A stretch of 64,000 nucleotides of DNA from an uncultured Roseburia sp. (GCA_934309475.1 CAKRDK010000003.1:115115-179114), one strand, 5' to 3'; shown: positions 46,279 to 56,922, counted from the stretch's first letter. Notes: a model not told the origin generated them from the sequence alone. Translations and numbers: made by a program.

Positions 46279-48774
46279 ATGGATGATAAAATTTTTGATC
46301 AGATTCAGGATGTGGATCTGAAAAAAACAATGGAAACATCCTACATTAGTTACGCAATGAATGTTATTGCACAGCGTGCGTTGCCGGATGTAAGAGACGG
46401 TTTGAAACCAGTACAGCGTCGAGTGCTGTTTTCCATGATAGAATTGAACAATGGTCCGGACAAGCCACATCGTAAATGTGCCCGTATCGTCGGTGATACC
46501 ATGGGTAAATACCACCCACATGGTGATAGTTCCATTTATGGTGCTTTGGTAAACATGGCACAGGACTGGTCTACCCGTTATCCGCTTGTAGACGGTCATG
46601 GAAACTTTGGTTCTGTCGATGGTGACGGTGCCGCTGCGATGCGATACACTGAGGCTCGTTTGAGTAAAATTTCCATGGAGATGTTGGCGGACATCAACAA
46701 AGATACCGTTGACTTTATGCCAAACTTCGATGAGACAGAGAAAGAACCTACGGTACTTCCATCCCGTTACCCGAACCTTTTAGTGAACGGTACAACCGGT
46801 ATTGCGGTAGGTATGGCAACCAATATTCCGCCACACAATCTCCGCGAGGTCATCAATGCCGTGGTAAAAATTATCGACAACCAGGTAGAAGAGAACCGTG
46901 AAACGGAAATGGAAGAATTGCTTGAAATCGTGAAGGGACCGGATTTCCCGACAGGAGCAACCATTCTTGGAACTTCCGGAATCAATGAAGCGTATCGTAC
47001 CGGACGTGGAAAAATCCGTGTGCGTGCAGTCACCAACATCGAGCCGATGCAAAACGGCAAGAACCGAATTGTGGTAACAGAGCTTCCATACATGGTCAAC
47101 AAGGCAAAACTTGTGGAAAAAATTGCGGAACTTGTCCGTGACAAGAAGATTGACGGAATTACAGATTTGCGTGATGAGTCCAGCCGACAGGGAATGAGAA
47201 TCTGTATTGAGCTGCGCCGTGACGTGAATCCAAACGTTGTTTTAAATCTTCTTTATAAACATACACAATTACAAGATACGTTTGGTGTAATCATGTTAGC
47301 ATTGGTAGACAACCAGCCGAAGGTGCTCAATCTCTACGAGATGCTGAATTATTATCTGATTCACCAGAAGGACGTCGTAACCAGAAGAACGAAATACGAT
47401 TTAAACAAGGCAGAAGAGCGTGCCCACATTTTAGAGGGATTATTAATTGCGCTTGATAATATTGACGAAGTCATCAGCATTATCCGAAACAGCCAGAATA
47501 CGCAGGAAGCAAAGAGTCGCTTGATGGAGCGTTTCTCTTTATCCGATGCGCAGTCACAGGCCATTGTCGATATGAGACTTCGTGCTCTGACAGGTCTCGA
47601 ACGCGAGAAGTTAGAGACAGAATACGCAGAATTGATGGAGCGTATCACAGAGTTAAAAGCAATTTTAGCAGATGAGAAAAAACTGCTCGGCGTTATCCGT
47701 GAGGAGATTCTTGCCATTGCTACAAAATACGGTGATGAGAGAAGAACTGCCATTGGATTTGACGAGTATGATATTTCCATGGAAGATCTCATTCCAGTCA
47801 CAAACACAGTCATTACAATGACAAAGTTAGGTTATATTAAGAGAATGAGTCTTGATAACTTCCGTGCACAGAACCGTGGTGGAAAAGGAATCAAGGGAAT
47901 GGAGACAATCAATGACGATTACATTGAGGATCTCTTTATGACAACATCGCATCATTATCTGATGTTCTTCACCAACACCGGACGTGTCTACAGAATTAAG
48001 GCATACGAGATACCAGAAGCAGGAAGAACCGCGCGCGGAACTGCAATTATTAATATTTTGCAGCTTCAGCCGGGTGAAAAAATTACAGCTGTAATTCCAA
48101 TTAAGGAATATGCAGAAGGCAACTACCTGTTCATGGCAACGAAGAAAGGTATTGTCAAGAAGACACCAATCATGGATTATGCAAATGTCCGCAAGACGGG
48201 ACTTGCAGCAATCAATCTCCGTGAAGACGATGAACTGATTGAAGTGAAGAAGACAGACGATACACAGGATATTTTCTTAATTACAAAATACGGTCAGTGT
48301 ATCCGTTTCAAGGAGACCGACGTCAGAAAGACAGGAAGAACTTCCATGGGTGTTATCGGTATGAACTTAACCGATGGAGATGAAGTCGTTGCAATGCAGA
48401 TGGAATCCCAGGGAGAATCCCTGATGATTGTATCAGAAAAAGGTCTTGGTAAATGTACATTAACCTCCGAATTCACAACACAGATTCGTGGTGGTAAGGG
48501 TGTAAAATGTTATAAGATTACCGAAAAGACCGGTAATATCGTTGGTGTAAAAGCCGTAAATAAAGACAACGAAGTGATGTTAATTACAACCGAGGGAATT
48601 ATTATCCGAATCAAAGTAGCGGATACAGCACTTCTCGGAAGAATTACATCCGGTGTCAAACTTATCAATTTAGATGAAGATGTCACAGTGGCAAGCATTG
48701 CAAAAGTACGCGAAGATAAATCTTTGATGGCAGATAGCGATGTTGAAGAACTGGTAGAGGACGAAGAAAAATAA
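46279..48774 (+). CDS. gyrA: DNA gyrase subunit A
   Basis: An 831-residue GyrA. The breakage domain has [19 protein letters not shown] (catalytic Tyr region in [14 protein letters not shown] context, AMRYTEARL) and the quinolone-region [13 protein letters not shown] at about residues 75-87. The C-terminal beta-pinwheel carries the GyrA box RGGKGIKG at about 533-540. At the position of E. coli Asp87 there is Gly. An acidic tail ends the protein. A strong terminator follows about 50 bases downstream. Confidence 0.98.
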   Translation: MDDKIFDQIQDVDLKKTMETSYISYAMNVIAQRALPDVRDGLKPVQRRVLFSMIELNNGPDKPHRKCARIVGDTMGKYHPHGDSSIYGALVNMAQDWSTRYPLVDGHGNFGSVDGDGAAAMRYTEARLSKISMEMLADINKDTVDFMPNFDETEKEPTVLPSRYPNLLVNGTTGIAVGMATNIPPHNLREVINAVVKIIDNQVEENRETEMEELLEIVKGPDFPTGATILGTSGINEAYRTGRGKIRVRAVTNIEPMQNGKNRIVVTELPYMVNKAKLVEKIAELVRDKKIDGITDLRDESSRQGMRICIELRRDVNPNVVLNLLYKHTQLQDTFGVIMLALVDNQPKVLNLYEMLNYYLIHQKDVVTRRTKYDLNKAEERAHILEGLLIALDNIDEVISIIRNSQNTQEAKSRLMERFSLSDAQSQAIVDMRLRALTGLEREKLETEYAELMERITELKAILADEKKLLGVIREEILAIATKYGDERRTAIGFDEYDISMEDLIPVTNTVITMTKLGYIKRMSLDNFRAQNRGGKGIKGMETINDDYIEDLFMTTSHHYLMFFTNTGRVYRIKAYEIPEAGRTARGTAIINILQLQPGEKITAVIPIKEYAEGNYLFMATKKGIVKKTPIMDYANVRKTGLAAINLREDDELIEVKKTDDTQDIFLITKYGQCIRFKETDVRKTGRTSMGVIGMNLTDGDEVVAMQMESQGESLMIVSEKGLGKCTLTSEFTTQIRGGKGVKCYKITEKTGNIVGVKAVNKDNEVMLITTEGIIIRIKVADTALLGRITSGVKLINLDEDVTVASIAKVREDKSLMADSDVEELVEDEEK

Positions 48775-48822
48775 AATAGAAAAAGTAACGATTCATGTGA
48801 ATTCTGAACAGTTACGGAAAAG

Positions 48823-48870
48823 GAGCTGCCGCACAGGCTGATGGAAATCAGCAGTGCGGCAGCTCTTTTA
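48823..48870 (+). terminator. Terminator after gyrA
   Basis: A perfect 12-bp stem GAGCTGCCGCAC / GTGCGGCAGCTC with a nested GCTGAT-GGAA-ATCAGC hairpin, then TTTT. It closes the rightward origin operon. Confidence 0.92.
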
Positions 48871-48889
48871 AATTTGCATGAAACGCTAT
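48867..48889 (+). promoter_or_regulatory. 23-bp repeat upstream of the FtsX-type ABC operon (copy 1)
   Basis: Contains AAATTTGCATGAAACGC and is identical over 23 bases to 56828-56850. A candidate -10 (TAGAAT, 48912-48917) begins 22 bases after it. No good -35 is present, which suggests an activator-dependent promoter. Confidence 0.6.
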
Positions 48890-48950
48890 GGTAAAAGAAA
48901 TTAGGGTTCGGTAGAATAGAAAGAAAAGTGGAACGTAAGAGGAAGTTAAG

Positions 48951-49895
48951 ATGGAAAAATATCAAAAAATATATTTTATCATACAATTATTTTCTGTTGT
49001 AATTCTGATAAGTGCATTATATTCCATTTATCAGATTTCGGAGAATGAAAGATACTTGCCATACGGCATGGGAAGCGAATGTTTTAAAGTAACCGTTTGT
49101 TCTGATAACAATAACATACAGGAAATAAATATCAAAAATATTTTAAAAATCAGTATGAATGAAAATGACAAAATTGTATTTGAACCTGAGAATGACAAAA
49201 TCCTGTATGTATGCGGTTATGAGGATTTTAACGGGGATGGGATAAGGATACAAAAAGATTCGTCTGCTTACCGCCTGAAAACGAATGGCGGAACTTATAT
49301 AGATGGAAAGTTTTATAAAATAAACGGAGTTTATGGGAAGGAAAGTCCGTTTTATAAAGAAAATAAGCAGTATATAGGAGTATTGCCACTTAGTTCATTC
49401 GAATTGTGTGAAGGAATTTTTTATATGGACAGTTCCGAAGAAAATGTAGAACAAATATGCCAGTATTTGCAAAAGTATGACTTCACGACTGAGGTACAGC
49501 GATTAAATGTATTATCCTATCGTCAATCAATGCGTGCGGCGCTTCATAACAAAATGATTTTAATGATGTTAGCAGGTATTGTGATTATGGTTAGTACGAT
49601 GAATATTCTTTTCCACATCATAGTCCAATCATCAGAAAAAGTAATCGGTATTCATATTCTTTTTGGTGCAAAAAAGGCAGATTTTATCATTGAATTGTGG
49701 AAAAACAACTGGAAGGGGATATTAAGTGGCAATTTAGCAGGAGTTGCAATCGCCAACGTTATAATATGGATTTGTGATTATCCGATAAAAATAAGAATTA
49801 TGGCAGAAGGAATCATTTTGAATATTATGATATTTGGGACAATTTATGTAATGCAGTATATGTTGGGGATTAGGAGAAAGTTAAGGTGCAGATAA
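48951..49895 (+). CDS. FtsX-like ABC transporter permease
   Basis: A 314-residue membrane protein: one N-terminal transmembrane helix, an extracellular domain of about 170 residues, then three helices (ILMMLAGIVIMVSTMNILF and following), the MacB/FtsX permease layout. GAGGAAG is about nine bases upstream of ATG. It overlaps the next permease gene by 10 bases. With the ATPase at 50858 it should form a two-permease, one-ATPase complex; substrate is unknown. Such systems often handle antimicrobial peptides or lipoproteins. Base composition is more AT-rich than the gyrase genes beside it. Confidence 0.8.
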   Translation: MEKYQKIYFIIQLFSVVILISALYSIYQISENERYLPYGMGSECFKVTVCSDNNNIQEINIKNILKISMNENDKIVFEPENDKILYVCGYEDFNGDGIRIQKDSSAYRLKTNGGTYIDGKFYKINGVYGKESPFYKENKQYIGVLPLSSFELCEGIFYMDSSEENVEQICQYLQKYDFTTEVQRLNVLSYRQSMRAALHNKMILMMLAGIVIMVSTMNILFHIIVQSSEKVIGIHILFGAKKADFIIELWKNNWKGILSGNLAGVAIANVIIWICDYPIKIRIMAEGIILNIMIFGTIYVMQYMLGIRRKLRCR

Positions 49896-50845
49896 AATTA
49901 GCGATAAGGGATTTATGGAAATATAGAGAAAAAATTCTATTTATATGGTTGGAGATGTTTTTTTCTATCCTGTGTTTTATATTTGCTTATACACAGATGA
50001 GCGAAGGGATTTCTACCATGCAGCTATTAAATAAAATGAAACATAAAGAAACAATTTATTTTGAAATTGAAGCAGATGAACAATTTCATTTTGACACATC
50101 GGCAGATGAATATATTACAAATCTGCTTAATCATAAAAGTGGTTATAGTATAGTGGAATCAACAAGTTCAGATTCTGTACCAGACACAAAAATAGTGGCA
50201 GTATTAGGTGATTTTTCGGATTATGTTAAAAACCCATCGGAAGAGGAAAAAAATGCTGTGGCTTTGATTGGGAATAATGTGAAAAACTTAAATGTGGGCG
50301 ATACGATATCGTATGGAATAGATGAGATTCAGGTTGAGGTAGTTGGTAGATTAGAGAATAATAGCAAATTTTTGTGCTTTTCCTATATGGAACCGTTAAA
50401 TGACTGTGTTTTGATTTTTATTCAAAAAGACGAATTCACAAGCATATTCCGCAATATGTACCTAGATGAAATTGTGGCAAAGTTTCACTATTTTTACAAG
50501 GATAGCGAAGAATATATCGGTGTGATAGAAAATATGAGCAAATTTTACGAAGCGGTTACACCACGTCTGTTGAGTGAAGGTGTTGATACGGTTCAACAGG
50601 ATAATTATCAAAGCGGCAAGTTTTTTACGATTTTTTATATAGGAGTTTTATGTTTTGCAGTGTTAAATGTCTTTCTGGCGATAAAGCAGGTTTTTTCAGA
50701 CAATAAAATAGTTTATGTAATACATGGGATATATGGAGCCGATGCGTTACATTTGTTTCTCAGAAAAGCTGTTTTTCTGGGGATAGTTGTAGGTGTACCT
50801 ATGGTATGGGGGTATTATATTTTTCATTTATTTGTGAGTATGTAA
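49886..50845 (+). CDS. Second ABC permease subunit (FtsX-like, divergent)
   Basis: A 319-residue protein with an N-terminal helix (ILFIWLEMFFSILCFIFAY), a large extracellular domain and only two or three C-terminal helices (FFTIFYIGVLCFAVLNVFLAI and VFLGIVVGVPMVWGYYIF). GTG start, nine bases after AGGAG. It resembles its neighbour in shape and is probably the other half of the same transporter. The last helix is shorter than in full FtsX domains. Confidence 0.75.
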   Translation: MQIKLAIRDLWKYREKILFIWLEMFFSILCFIFAYTQMSEGISTMQLLNKMKHKETIYFEIEADEQFHFDTSADEYITNLLNHKSGYSIVESTSSDSVPDTKIVAVLGDFSDYVKNPSEEEKNAVALIGNNVKNLNVGDTISYGIDEIQVEVVGRLENNSKFLCFSYMEPLNDCVLIFIQKDEFTSIFRNMYLDEIVAKFHYFYKDSEEYIGVIENMSKFYEAVTPRLLSEGVDTVQQDNYQSGKFFTIFYIGVLCFAVLNVFLAIKQVFSDNKIVYVIHGIYGADALHLFLRKAVFLGIVVGVPMVWGYYIFHLFVSM

Positions 50846-50857
50846 GAGGAATAAAAT

Positions 50858-51541
50858 ATGGGAATAGTTATTGAAACAAGAAATTTGATAAAAGAATATA
50901 AGCAGGGAAATGATAAGATACAGGCAGTAAATGGAATAAATTTCTGTGCCCAAAATGGGGAGTCTGTAGCAATCATTGGACCATCCGGATGTGGAAAATC
51001 CACATTCATAAAATTGTTAGGGCTGAACATAGAGCCGGATAGCGGAGAAATTTATATTAATGAGCAGAATGTTAATCATTTAACAGAGAGTAAGAAGGCT
51101 GGTTTCAGAAATAAAGTATTTGGATATATTGTGCAGGATTTTGCATTGATAGAAGATGATACCGTATACAGGAATATTGAAATTCCGTTGTTATATGCAA
51201 AACCTCGTATAACCAGAAGAGAGCGAATGCACAGAATAGGAGAAGTTTTAGAAAAAGTAGGCCTGGATAAAATGGAAAATAAAAAATGCAAAGAATTATC
51301 CGGTGGACAAAAGCAAAGAGTTGCAATAGCGCGTGCTCTTGTGAATGATGCTCAAATTATATTGGCGGATGAGCCAACAGGAGCATTGGATCAGGATATG
51401 GGGGAGAAAATATTTCAATTATTAAAAGCAATAACAGAAGAAAATAAAACACTGATTATGGTTACACATAATTTAGAATTAGCAAAAAAATGTGACGTAG
51501 TAATAAGTATGTTAGATGGAAAGATAGAGAGAGAAAAATGA
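50858..51541 (+). CDS. ABC transporter ATPase (MacB/LolD type)
   Basis: A 227-residue ATPase with Walker A GPSGCGKST (about 43-51), Q loop VQDFALIED, signature LSGGQKQRVAIARALV (about 146-161), Walker B ILADEPTGALD and the switch His in VTHNLE. The LTESKKAGFRNKVFGYIVQ segment is typical of ATPases paired with FtsX-like permeases. Its last four bases overlap the start of the exporter gene at 51538. Confidence 0.93.
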   Translation: MGIVIETRNLIKEYKQGNDKIQAVNGINFCAQNGESVAIIGPSGCGKSTFIKLLGLNIEPDSGEIYINEQNVNHLTESKKAGFRNKVFGYIVQDFALIEDDTVYRNIEIPLLYAKPRITRRERMHRIGEVLEKVGLDKMENKKCKELSGGQKQRVAIARALVNDAQIILADEPTGALDQDMGEKIFQLLKAITEENKTLIMVTHNLELAKKCDVVISMLDGKIEREK

Positions 51542-53313
51542 AAAATTACAAATACATCACCATCCCATTTTCAATATGCCCGATAGCGGCACTCGCTTAC
51601 ATAGCAACGTTACTTGTAAACGCATTTTTCCCGGCAGTGATGGTAATTGTAACAGCAGATTTTATAGATAAAGCGGTTTTGATTGCGGGAAAGAAAGAAT
51701 CGCTGCCGGAAATTGGGACATGCATAATAGCACTTCTGTTGTGCATTGCTTTGTCCCACCTCTCTAAAATAGCAGGGGAATATGCAATAAGCATCTTGAA
51801 ATTAAAAATTCCAAGAGAGATGCGGTTAAGAATTGTCGAGAAAAAGCTGTTTTTACCCATCACCGTTTTGGAAAATGAGGAGCAGTGCAATTTCATAGAG
51901 CGCATCTCATCCGGATGCGAGCAAAGGTTTTACAGTGGATTTGTAAATTGTCTGCAATTACTCGAATACATAATCCGCGCCGGCTGTTTTGTTGTAATTG
52001 TGGCATCGGTGCTGCCTGTAATAGCAATTATTTTAACTATTATTGCAGTTGTACTTTTCAAGATAGCACTGAAATGTGGAAAAGAAGATTACAGGGCATT
52101 TGAGGAGACAGCCGGGGCAAGGCGGTATGCAAGGGCATTGAGAAATATCTTGTCTTCCAGAGAGAATGTGGAAGAAAGAAATCTGTTTCAATACAGTGAA
52201 TATGTGCAAAAAAAGTGGCATGAGAAGACGAAATGTGCAGATGATGCGGAGATAACTGCAATTCGAAAAAATGCGGTGCATACAAAGACAGCCAATATTA
52301 TTACAGTTGTAATTACGATGATAATTGCGCTGGTTCTTATTTTTCCAATAAAGACAGGAAGCATAACGCTTGGACTTTATCTTGCGCTCCTCAAGCAGAT
52401 TATGAATCTGGTGGAGACATTGACCTGGCAGTTGAATTCACTCATCGAGGAATTCGAGACGAACCGGCAGTATCTTTTGGATTATGAGAAGTTTCTGCAG
52501 CTTGAGAGTAAGGCAGAGGAGACAAAAGTACATACAAAAGATGTATTAGAAAAAGCAGAGGTTACATTTTCGCATGTAAGCTTCCGGTATCCGGGAACGG
52601 AAAAATATATACTAAAAGATTTTACGTTCACATTTCGGGATAAAAAAAGCTACGCTCTGGTAGGTGTCAACGGTGCTGGAAAGACTACACTTGTAAAATT
52701 ATTGCTGGGATTTTATGAAGATTACGAAGGAGTGATTCTGCTAAATGGAATTGATATACGAGAGATAGAAAAGGCGAGATTGAGAGAAACCTTTTCGGTT
52801 GTGTATCAGGATTTTGCAAGGTTCCCGGTTACGGTCAGGGAATTTTTACAGATGGGAGGAAGTGAATCGGAAGATAAACTGGCAGAGGTATTGGAGCAAT
52901 TAGAACTGCCATTGGGATTGGATACGCCGCTTGGAAAATTGTATGAAGAAGGAACAGAATTGTCGGGCGGAGAATGGCAGAAACTTGCGATTGCGAGATG
53001 TATGTTGAGGACGGCGCCGATTCGGATTTTAGATGAACCGACGGCAGCGGTTGATCCGGTCAGTGAAGCACAGCTTTATGAGACGTTTGAAAGGCTGAGC
53101 AGAAATTTTCTGGCAATTATTATCACACATAGGCTTGCGCTGGCAAAAAAAGCGGACGAGATTGTGGTCTTAGACGGTGGAAAAGTGAAAGAGCACGGAA
53201 ACCATGCCAGATTGATGGAGATGCATGGGCTTTACGAAAATATGTTTAAAATGCAGAGGAGGTGGTATCAAAATGAGACCGGGGCTGTTGTGGAAACTGA
53301 TTTTGACAATTAA
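51538..53313 (+). CDS. ABC exporter half-transporter (TMD-NBD), subunit 1
   Basis: A 591-residue protein with an N-terminal six-helix membrane domain (about 1-320) and a C-terminal ATPase: Walker A GVNGAGKTT, signature LSGGEWQKLAIARCM (Glu in place of the usual Gln), Walker B IRILDEPTAAVD and H loop THRLAL. It starts in the last codon of the MacB-type ATPase gene and overlaps the next exporter gene by 41 bases, so the three are co-translated. It probably pairs with the 53273 product as a heterodimer. Substrate unknown; no leader peptidase domain is present. Confidence 0.9.
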   Translation: MKNYKYITIPFSICPIAALAYIATLLVNAFFPAVMVIVTADFIDKAVLIAGKKESLPEIGTCIIALLLCIALSHLSKIAGEYAISILKLKIPREMRLRIVEKKLFLPITVLENEEQCNFIERISSGCEQRFYSGFVNCLQLLEYIIRAGCFVVIVASVLPVIAIILTIIAVVLFKIALKCGKEDYRAFEETAGARRYARALRNILSSRENVEERNLFQYSEYVQKKWHEKTKCADDAEITAIRKNAVHTKTANIITVVITMIIALVLIFPIKTGSITLGLYLALLKQIMNLVETLTWQLNSLIEEFETNRQYLLDYEKFLQLESKAEETKVHTKDVLEKAEVTFSHVSFRYPGTEKYILKDFTFTFRDKKSYALVGVNGAGKTTLVKLLLGFYEDYEGVILLNGIDIREIEKARLRETFSVVYQDFARFPVTVREFLQMGGSESEDKLAEVLEQLELPLGLDTPLGKLYEEGTELSGGEWQKLAIARCMLRTAPIRILDEPTAAVDPVSEAQLYETFERLSRNFLAIIITHRLALAKKADEIVVLDGGKVKEHGNHARLMEMHGLYENMFKMQRRWYQNETGAVVETDFDN

Positions 53314-55003
53314 GAATGTTTCCAAAAAGGATTTTTACAAATGTTATGTGTTTGGTCTGGCAGACGGACTACTGACATCTGCCATATTGGTAGCGATGTC
53401 GTGGTTTTTTGATACACTCACTGCGTATATAAATGGAACGACAACCATAGAGTTGACAGTCGCTGCATGTGTGCTGTTTTTCGCTGTGAAAATAGCAGGA
53501 GAGGTCGTGAACGGATACAGCAACTACTGCGGAGAAAAATTTTACTATCTCTCCGTGAGACATATATCCGGTATTTTGAACCGGAAATGTGCTGATATTT
53601 CAGCGGAAAAGTTTGAGAACGCAGAGTTTTTAAACCGGGTGAGTAAAGCGTATGCCGGCGTGGGCGAGGCACGCAATTTTGTAAACACGATTTTGAGTGT
53701 GCTGTTTTTGTATGTGCCTTATATTCTTATGACATCGGTTTACTTGATGTTAAAAGCACCGGAGTTTATTGCTATTGTCATAATTGTGATTGTAGTTATG
53801 ATGGCAGGGCAGTGGATAAGAGGAAAAATCAGTATCGACACGGAAAATAAGGTTGCAGCAATGAGCCGGCGCGCAGATGAGTATGAAGATAAATTTTTGA
53901 ATAAGAATAATATCAAAGATACAAGAACGCTCCGGGCGGAGCCTTTTTTCCTGAGCCTTTTTCAAAACGCTTTGTATAATGTATACAGTATTAGAAAAGA
54001 TGCTGCCCGGCAGAAAAACAGGCTTGAGATGCTGATAGAAAGTATTCATGCAGCTGGGTACATGGTGAGTGTCGGGCTTATGCTGGGCATGCTTGTCCGT
54101 GGAAAAATTTCTGTCGGCGTGTTTGCGGCGTTATTTTATGCGTTGGATAATCTGTTTCTTATGGTAGAGGAATGTATCGGGGAATGTCAGGAGTACGGCG
54201 CAGATTCCATTGGAAGAATAAAAAATCTGATGGAATTTCTTGAAGAAGAGACAACAGGCAAAAGAACCGATACCAAAACGGACAAAGCCGGAATCATTGC
54301 GGAAAATGTGTGTTTTTCTTATCCAGAGGGAAAAGAGGTACTCCATCACCTGTCTTTTACGATAAAGGAAGGCGAGACGATTGCGGTGGTGGGAAGGAAT
54401 GGTTCTGGAAAATCAACTTTGTTGCGCCTGATGCTCGGCTTATATCAGCCATCCAAGGGAATTGTGCTTAAAAGTGAAAAACATTGTAACAGTTCTGCGG
54501 TATTTCAGAAGTATGGAAAGTATCCGATGACAGTGGGAGAAAATATCCGAATATCTAACCCGGATTTCAAAAAAGAAGAAAACCTTGAAGAATTGTTACA
54601 AAAGAAAGGCTTTGCGTATCCGATTCATAGTTTTTCGGAGAGAGAGGACACATTTCTCGGAAGGGAATATGGCGGTGAGGAATTGTCGGGCGGACAGTGG
54701 CAGAAGCTTGCGATTGCGAGAGGGGCCTACAGAGATTCTGCATTGATTTGTCTGGATGAGCCGACGTCCGCTATTGACCCGGCAGAGGAAAACATGTTGT
54801 ACGAGCAGTTTCAAAAGATGTGCCACAATAAAACGGCTATGATTGTCACACATCGAATGGGGCTGGTGAAATTAGCAGACAGAATTATGGTAATGGAAGA
54901 TGGAAATATGGTGGGATTTGATACACACAGCCGGTTGTTGGAAACTTGCGAGGAGTATAAAAAGTTATGGCATTCACAGGCGTCTGTTTATACTAACGCA
55001 TGA
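53273..55003 (+). CDS. ABC exporter half-transporter (TMD-NBD), subunit 2
   Basis: A 576-residue exporter half. The membrane domain (about 1-320) precedes an ATPase with Walker A GRNGSGKST, signature LSGGQWQKLAIARG, Walker B LICLDEPTSAID and H loop THRMGL. ATG 53273 is nine bases after AGGAGGTG inside the end of the upstream gene; the longer frame from 53225 is not coding. Canonical motifs here, against the altered signature of the partner, fit an asymmetric heterodimer. Confidence 0.9.
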   Translation: MRPGLLWKLILTIKNVSKKDFYKCYVFGLADGLLTSAILVAMSWFFDTLTAYINGTTTIELTVAACVLFFAVKIAGEVVNGYSNYCGEKFYYLSVRHISGILNRKCADISAEKFENAEFLNRVSKAYAGVGEARNFVNTILSVLFLYVPYILMTSVYLMLKAPEFIAIVIIVIVVMMAGQWIRGKISIDTENKVAAMSRRADEYEDKFLNKNNIKDTRTLRAEPFFLSLFQNALYNVYSIRKDAARQKNRLEMLIESIHAAGYMVSVGLMLGMLVRGKISVGVFAALFYALDNLFLMVEECIGECQEYGADSIGRIKNLMEFLEEETTGKRTDTKTDKAGIIAENVCFSYPEGKEVLHHLSFTIKEGETIAVVGRNGSGKSTLLRLMLGLYQPSKGIVLKSEKHCNSSAVFQKYGKYPMTVGENIRISNPDFKKEENLEELLQKKGFAYPIHSFSEREDTFLGREYGGEELSGGQWQKLAIARGAYRDSALICLDEPTSAIDPAEENMLYEQFQKMCHNKTAMIVTHRMGLVKLADRIMVMEDGNMVGFDTHSRLLETCEEYKKLWHSQASVYTNA

Positions 55004-55049
55004 GAATTTACCACTTATGGTCTGAAATAAACCACTCACCGAAAAGCAG

Positions 55050-55078
55050 TTTACAGATTGGGGGAGATTTCTTATATT
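55050..55078 (+). promoter_or_regulatory. Predicted promoter of the third exporter gene
   Basis: TTTACA (55050-55055), 17-base spacer, TATATT (55073-55078), 30 bases before ATG 55108. Confidence 0.65.
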
Positions 55079-55107
55079 GAGAAAAAAAGGAGAGGGAGAC
55101 GTAGGAG

Positions 55108-56733
55108 ATGAACAAAACAAAATATTCGGAATTGGTAAAGCTGTTTTCTAATTTTCGAAAACGGCAGATTGCGTTAGTTTTTGTGTGCACAGCAGAAATT
55201 TTACTTAACTTGTATTTTGTATACCAGATACAGGAATTTGTAGATGTCATCACAAGTGGGGCTGGAATGAAGCAGATAGGAGAATCATTTATTGAGATTC
55301 TCCTGATAGGTTTGACTGCACTTGCAGTTGGAATCTGGGAAAATCAGATGTGGCACGTATTCCGGCACACGCTGATGAATGAGATGCGGACGAAAATGTA
55401 CCAGAAGCTGTTGATGAAAAGAGCAATTTTTTATGATGAACATACGACAGGGGAAATTGTTTCAGCAGTTATGAATGATGGATCAATGATTGCGGAAGGG
55501 GCAGGAATCAGTATTTTAATGCTGTTTCTAAACAGTTTGCAGGTCATAGTCATTTTGGCAGTATTAATCTGGCAAAATATAACCATGGGTGTAATTGCAC
55601 TTGCGGTTGGAACAGTATATTTTGCAGTGGTGAATTGCGTAAACAAATCTATGCGTGACACTTACAAAAATTATTCGCAGAATATCGCAGAAGTTAACCA
55701 GCATCTGACAGAAGATGTGAAGGCTGTTTTAGAAATCAAGACATTAAACGAAAAACCATTTTTTAATCAACGTTTTGGAGAGCATGTCTGGGGAAAACTG
55801 TTTAAGGCAGCAAAACGGCTCATTCGTCTGGATGTAATTTCCTATGGTGTAAATAATTTTATTTCTGTTATTTTTCCAGTGTTTATGGTGCTGCTTGGTG
55901 GAATTTTTATGCAGCGCGGTCTGATAACAATCGGAACGGTGATTTTGTACTATACCTATACAGAAAAATTGATTGAGCCGCTTAACAACCTTGCAGATTT
56001 TTATAGGGGTACACAGGTGTCAGTTGGTGCAGCGGACCGCATTTACGATTATCTTATGGATGAAGAGACACCGGATTGCACAATTCCGGCAAAAGAGAAG
56101 GTTACATTGGAGATAGATATTGATAATTTCCAGTGGAAAAAAGGGGAGCGTCAGATATTAAATAACATTCATGAAGCTTATCATGGAGGCGACCGGATTT
56201 TCATCGAAGGGGAAAGCGGCAGAGGAAAGACGACATTATTGAAACTGATATGTGGTTTTTATCCAATCACGCAGGGCAGGATATGCATCAATGGACAGGA
56301 TGTGAGCACGCTGTCGGAAGCAGAACGTTTTGGATATATTAAGATGCAGTTCCAGGAGCCGGTAATACTGGAAGGAAGTCTGCGCGAAAATATTGCACTT
56401 GGTGACGACTACAGTGACGAAGAAATCATGCAGGCATTAAAAATGGTGATGCTTGATACGTTTGCCGGGGAATATGGGCTTAGTCACAGTATCGGAGAAG
56501 CCGGAAAAAATCTGTCTGGCGGACAAAAACAGCGGCTTGCATTAGCGCGTGTTTTAATACGCAGACCAAAGATATTGATTTTGGACGAAGCGACCAATGG
56601 ACTCGATGCCGCAACCGAAGAGCAGGTTATTCATAATCTTTTAGATTATGTAGAGCAGACCAACAGCATTTTGATTGTCACTTCCCATAAAGAGGCAATC
56701 AGACAAATCTGCAATCGAAAATTGGTGTTGTAG
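55108..56733 (+). CDS. ABC exporter half-transporter (TMD-NBD), third
   Basis: A 541-residue protein, membrane domain (about 1-310) and ATPase: Walker A GESGRGKTT, signature LSGGQKQRLALARVLI, Walker B ILILDEATNGLD, H loop as TSHKEA (His follows Ser). It has its own promoter and terminator, so it could work as a homodimer. It belongs to the same broad exporter family as the two preceding genes. A possible role is export of a peptide, but no precursor gene was found nearby. Confidence 0.9.
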   Translation: MNKTKYSELVKLFSNFRKRQIALVFVCTAEILLNLYFVYQIQEFVDVITSGAGMKQIGESFIEILLIGLTALAVGIWENQMWHVFRHTLMNEMRTKMYQKLLMKRAIFYDEHTTGEIVSAVMNDGSMIAEGAGISILMLFLNSLQVIVILAVLIWQNITMGVIALAVGTVYFAVVNCVNKSMRDTYKNYSQNIAEVNQHLTEDVKAVLEIKTLNEKPFFNQRFGEHVWGKLFKAAKRLIRLDVISYGVNNFISVIFPVFMVLLGGIFMQRGLITIGTVILYYTYTEKLIEPLNNLADFYRGTQVSVGAADRIYDYLMDEETPDCTIPAKEKVTLEIDIDNFQWKKGERQILNNIHEAYHGGDRIFIEGESGRGKTTLLKLICGFYPITQGRICINGQDVSTLSEAERFGYIKMQFQEPVILEGSLRENIALGDDYSDEEIMQALKMVMLDTFAGEYGLSHSIGEAGKNLSGGQKQRLALARVLIRRPKILILDEATNGLDAATEEQVIHNLLDYVEQTNSILIVTSHKEAIRQICNRKLVL

Positions 56734-56778
56734 AAATACATAATAAAAATAGTTTTGTGATGTTAAAGGTGAGAGGTG

Positions 56779-56818
56779 AAAAAGTAATCAGGTAGAAAAG
56801 CTATCGGATTACTTTTTT
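56779..56818 (+). terminator. Terminator of the third exporter gene
   Basis: AAAAAGTAATC pairs with GATTACTTTTT over a 17-base loop with some inner pairing, then a T run. Confidence 0.85.
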
Positions 56819-56827
56819 GAATCAAAC

Positions 56828-56850
56828 TTTAAATTTGCATGAAACGCTAT
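56828..56850 (+). promoter_or_regulatory. 23-bp repeat upstream of the ABC-2 operon (copy 2)
   Basis: Identical to 48867-48889 over 23 bases. A TATAAA (56871-56876) begins 20 bases after it, nearly the same arrangement as at copy 1. Confidence 0.6.
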
Positions 56851-56922
56851 TGCAACGAAAAGCAGTTTTATATAAAATGAAATATAAAAATAATTCAGCC
56901 CGGAAAGAGAGAACGAAAGACA

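Noticed and set aside
55004..56922. A peptide precursor gene in the gaps beside the third exporter
   Set aside because: Neither gap (55004-55107, 56734-56922) contains a short ORF with a ribosome site and leader-like sequence.
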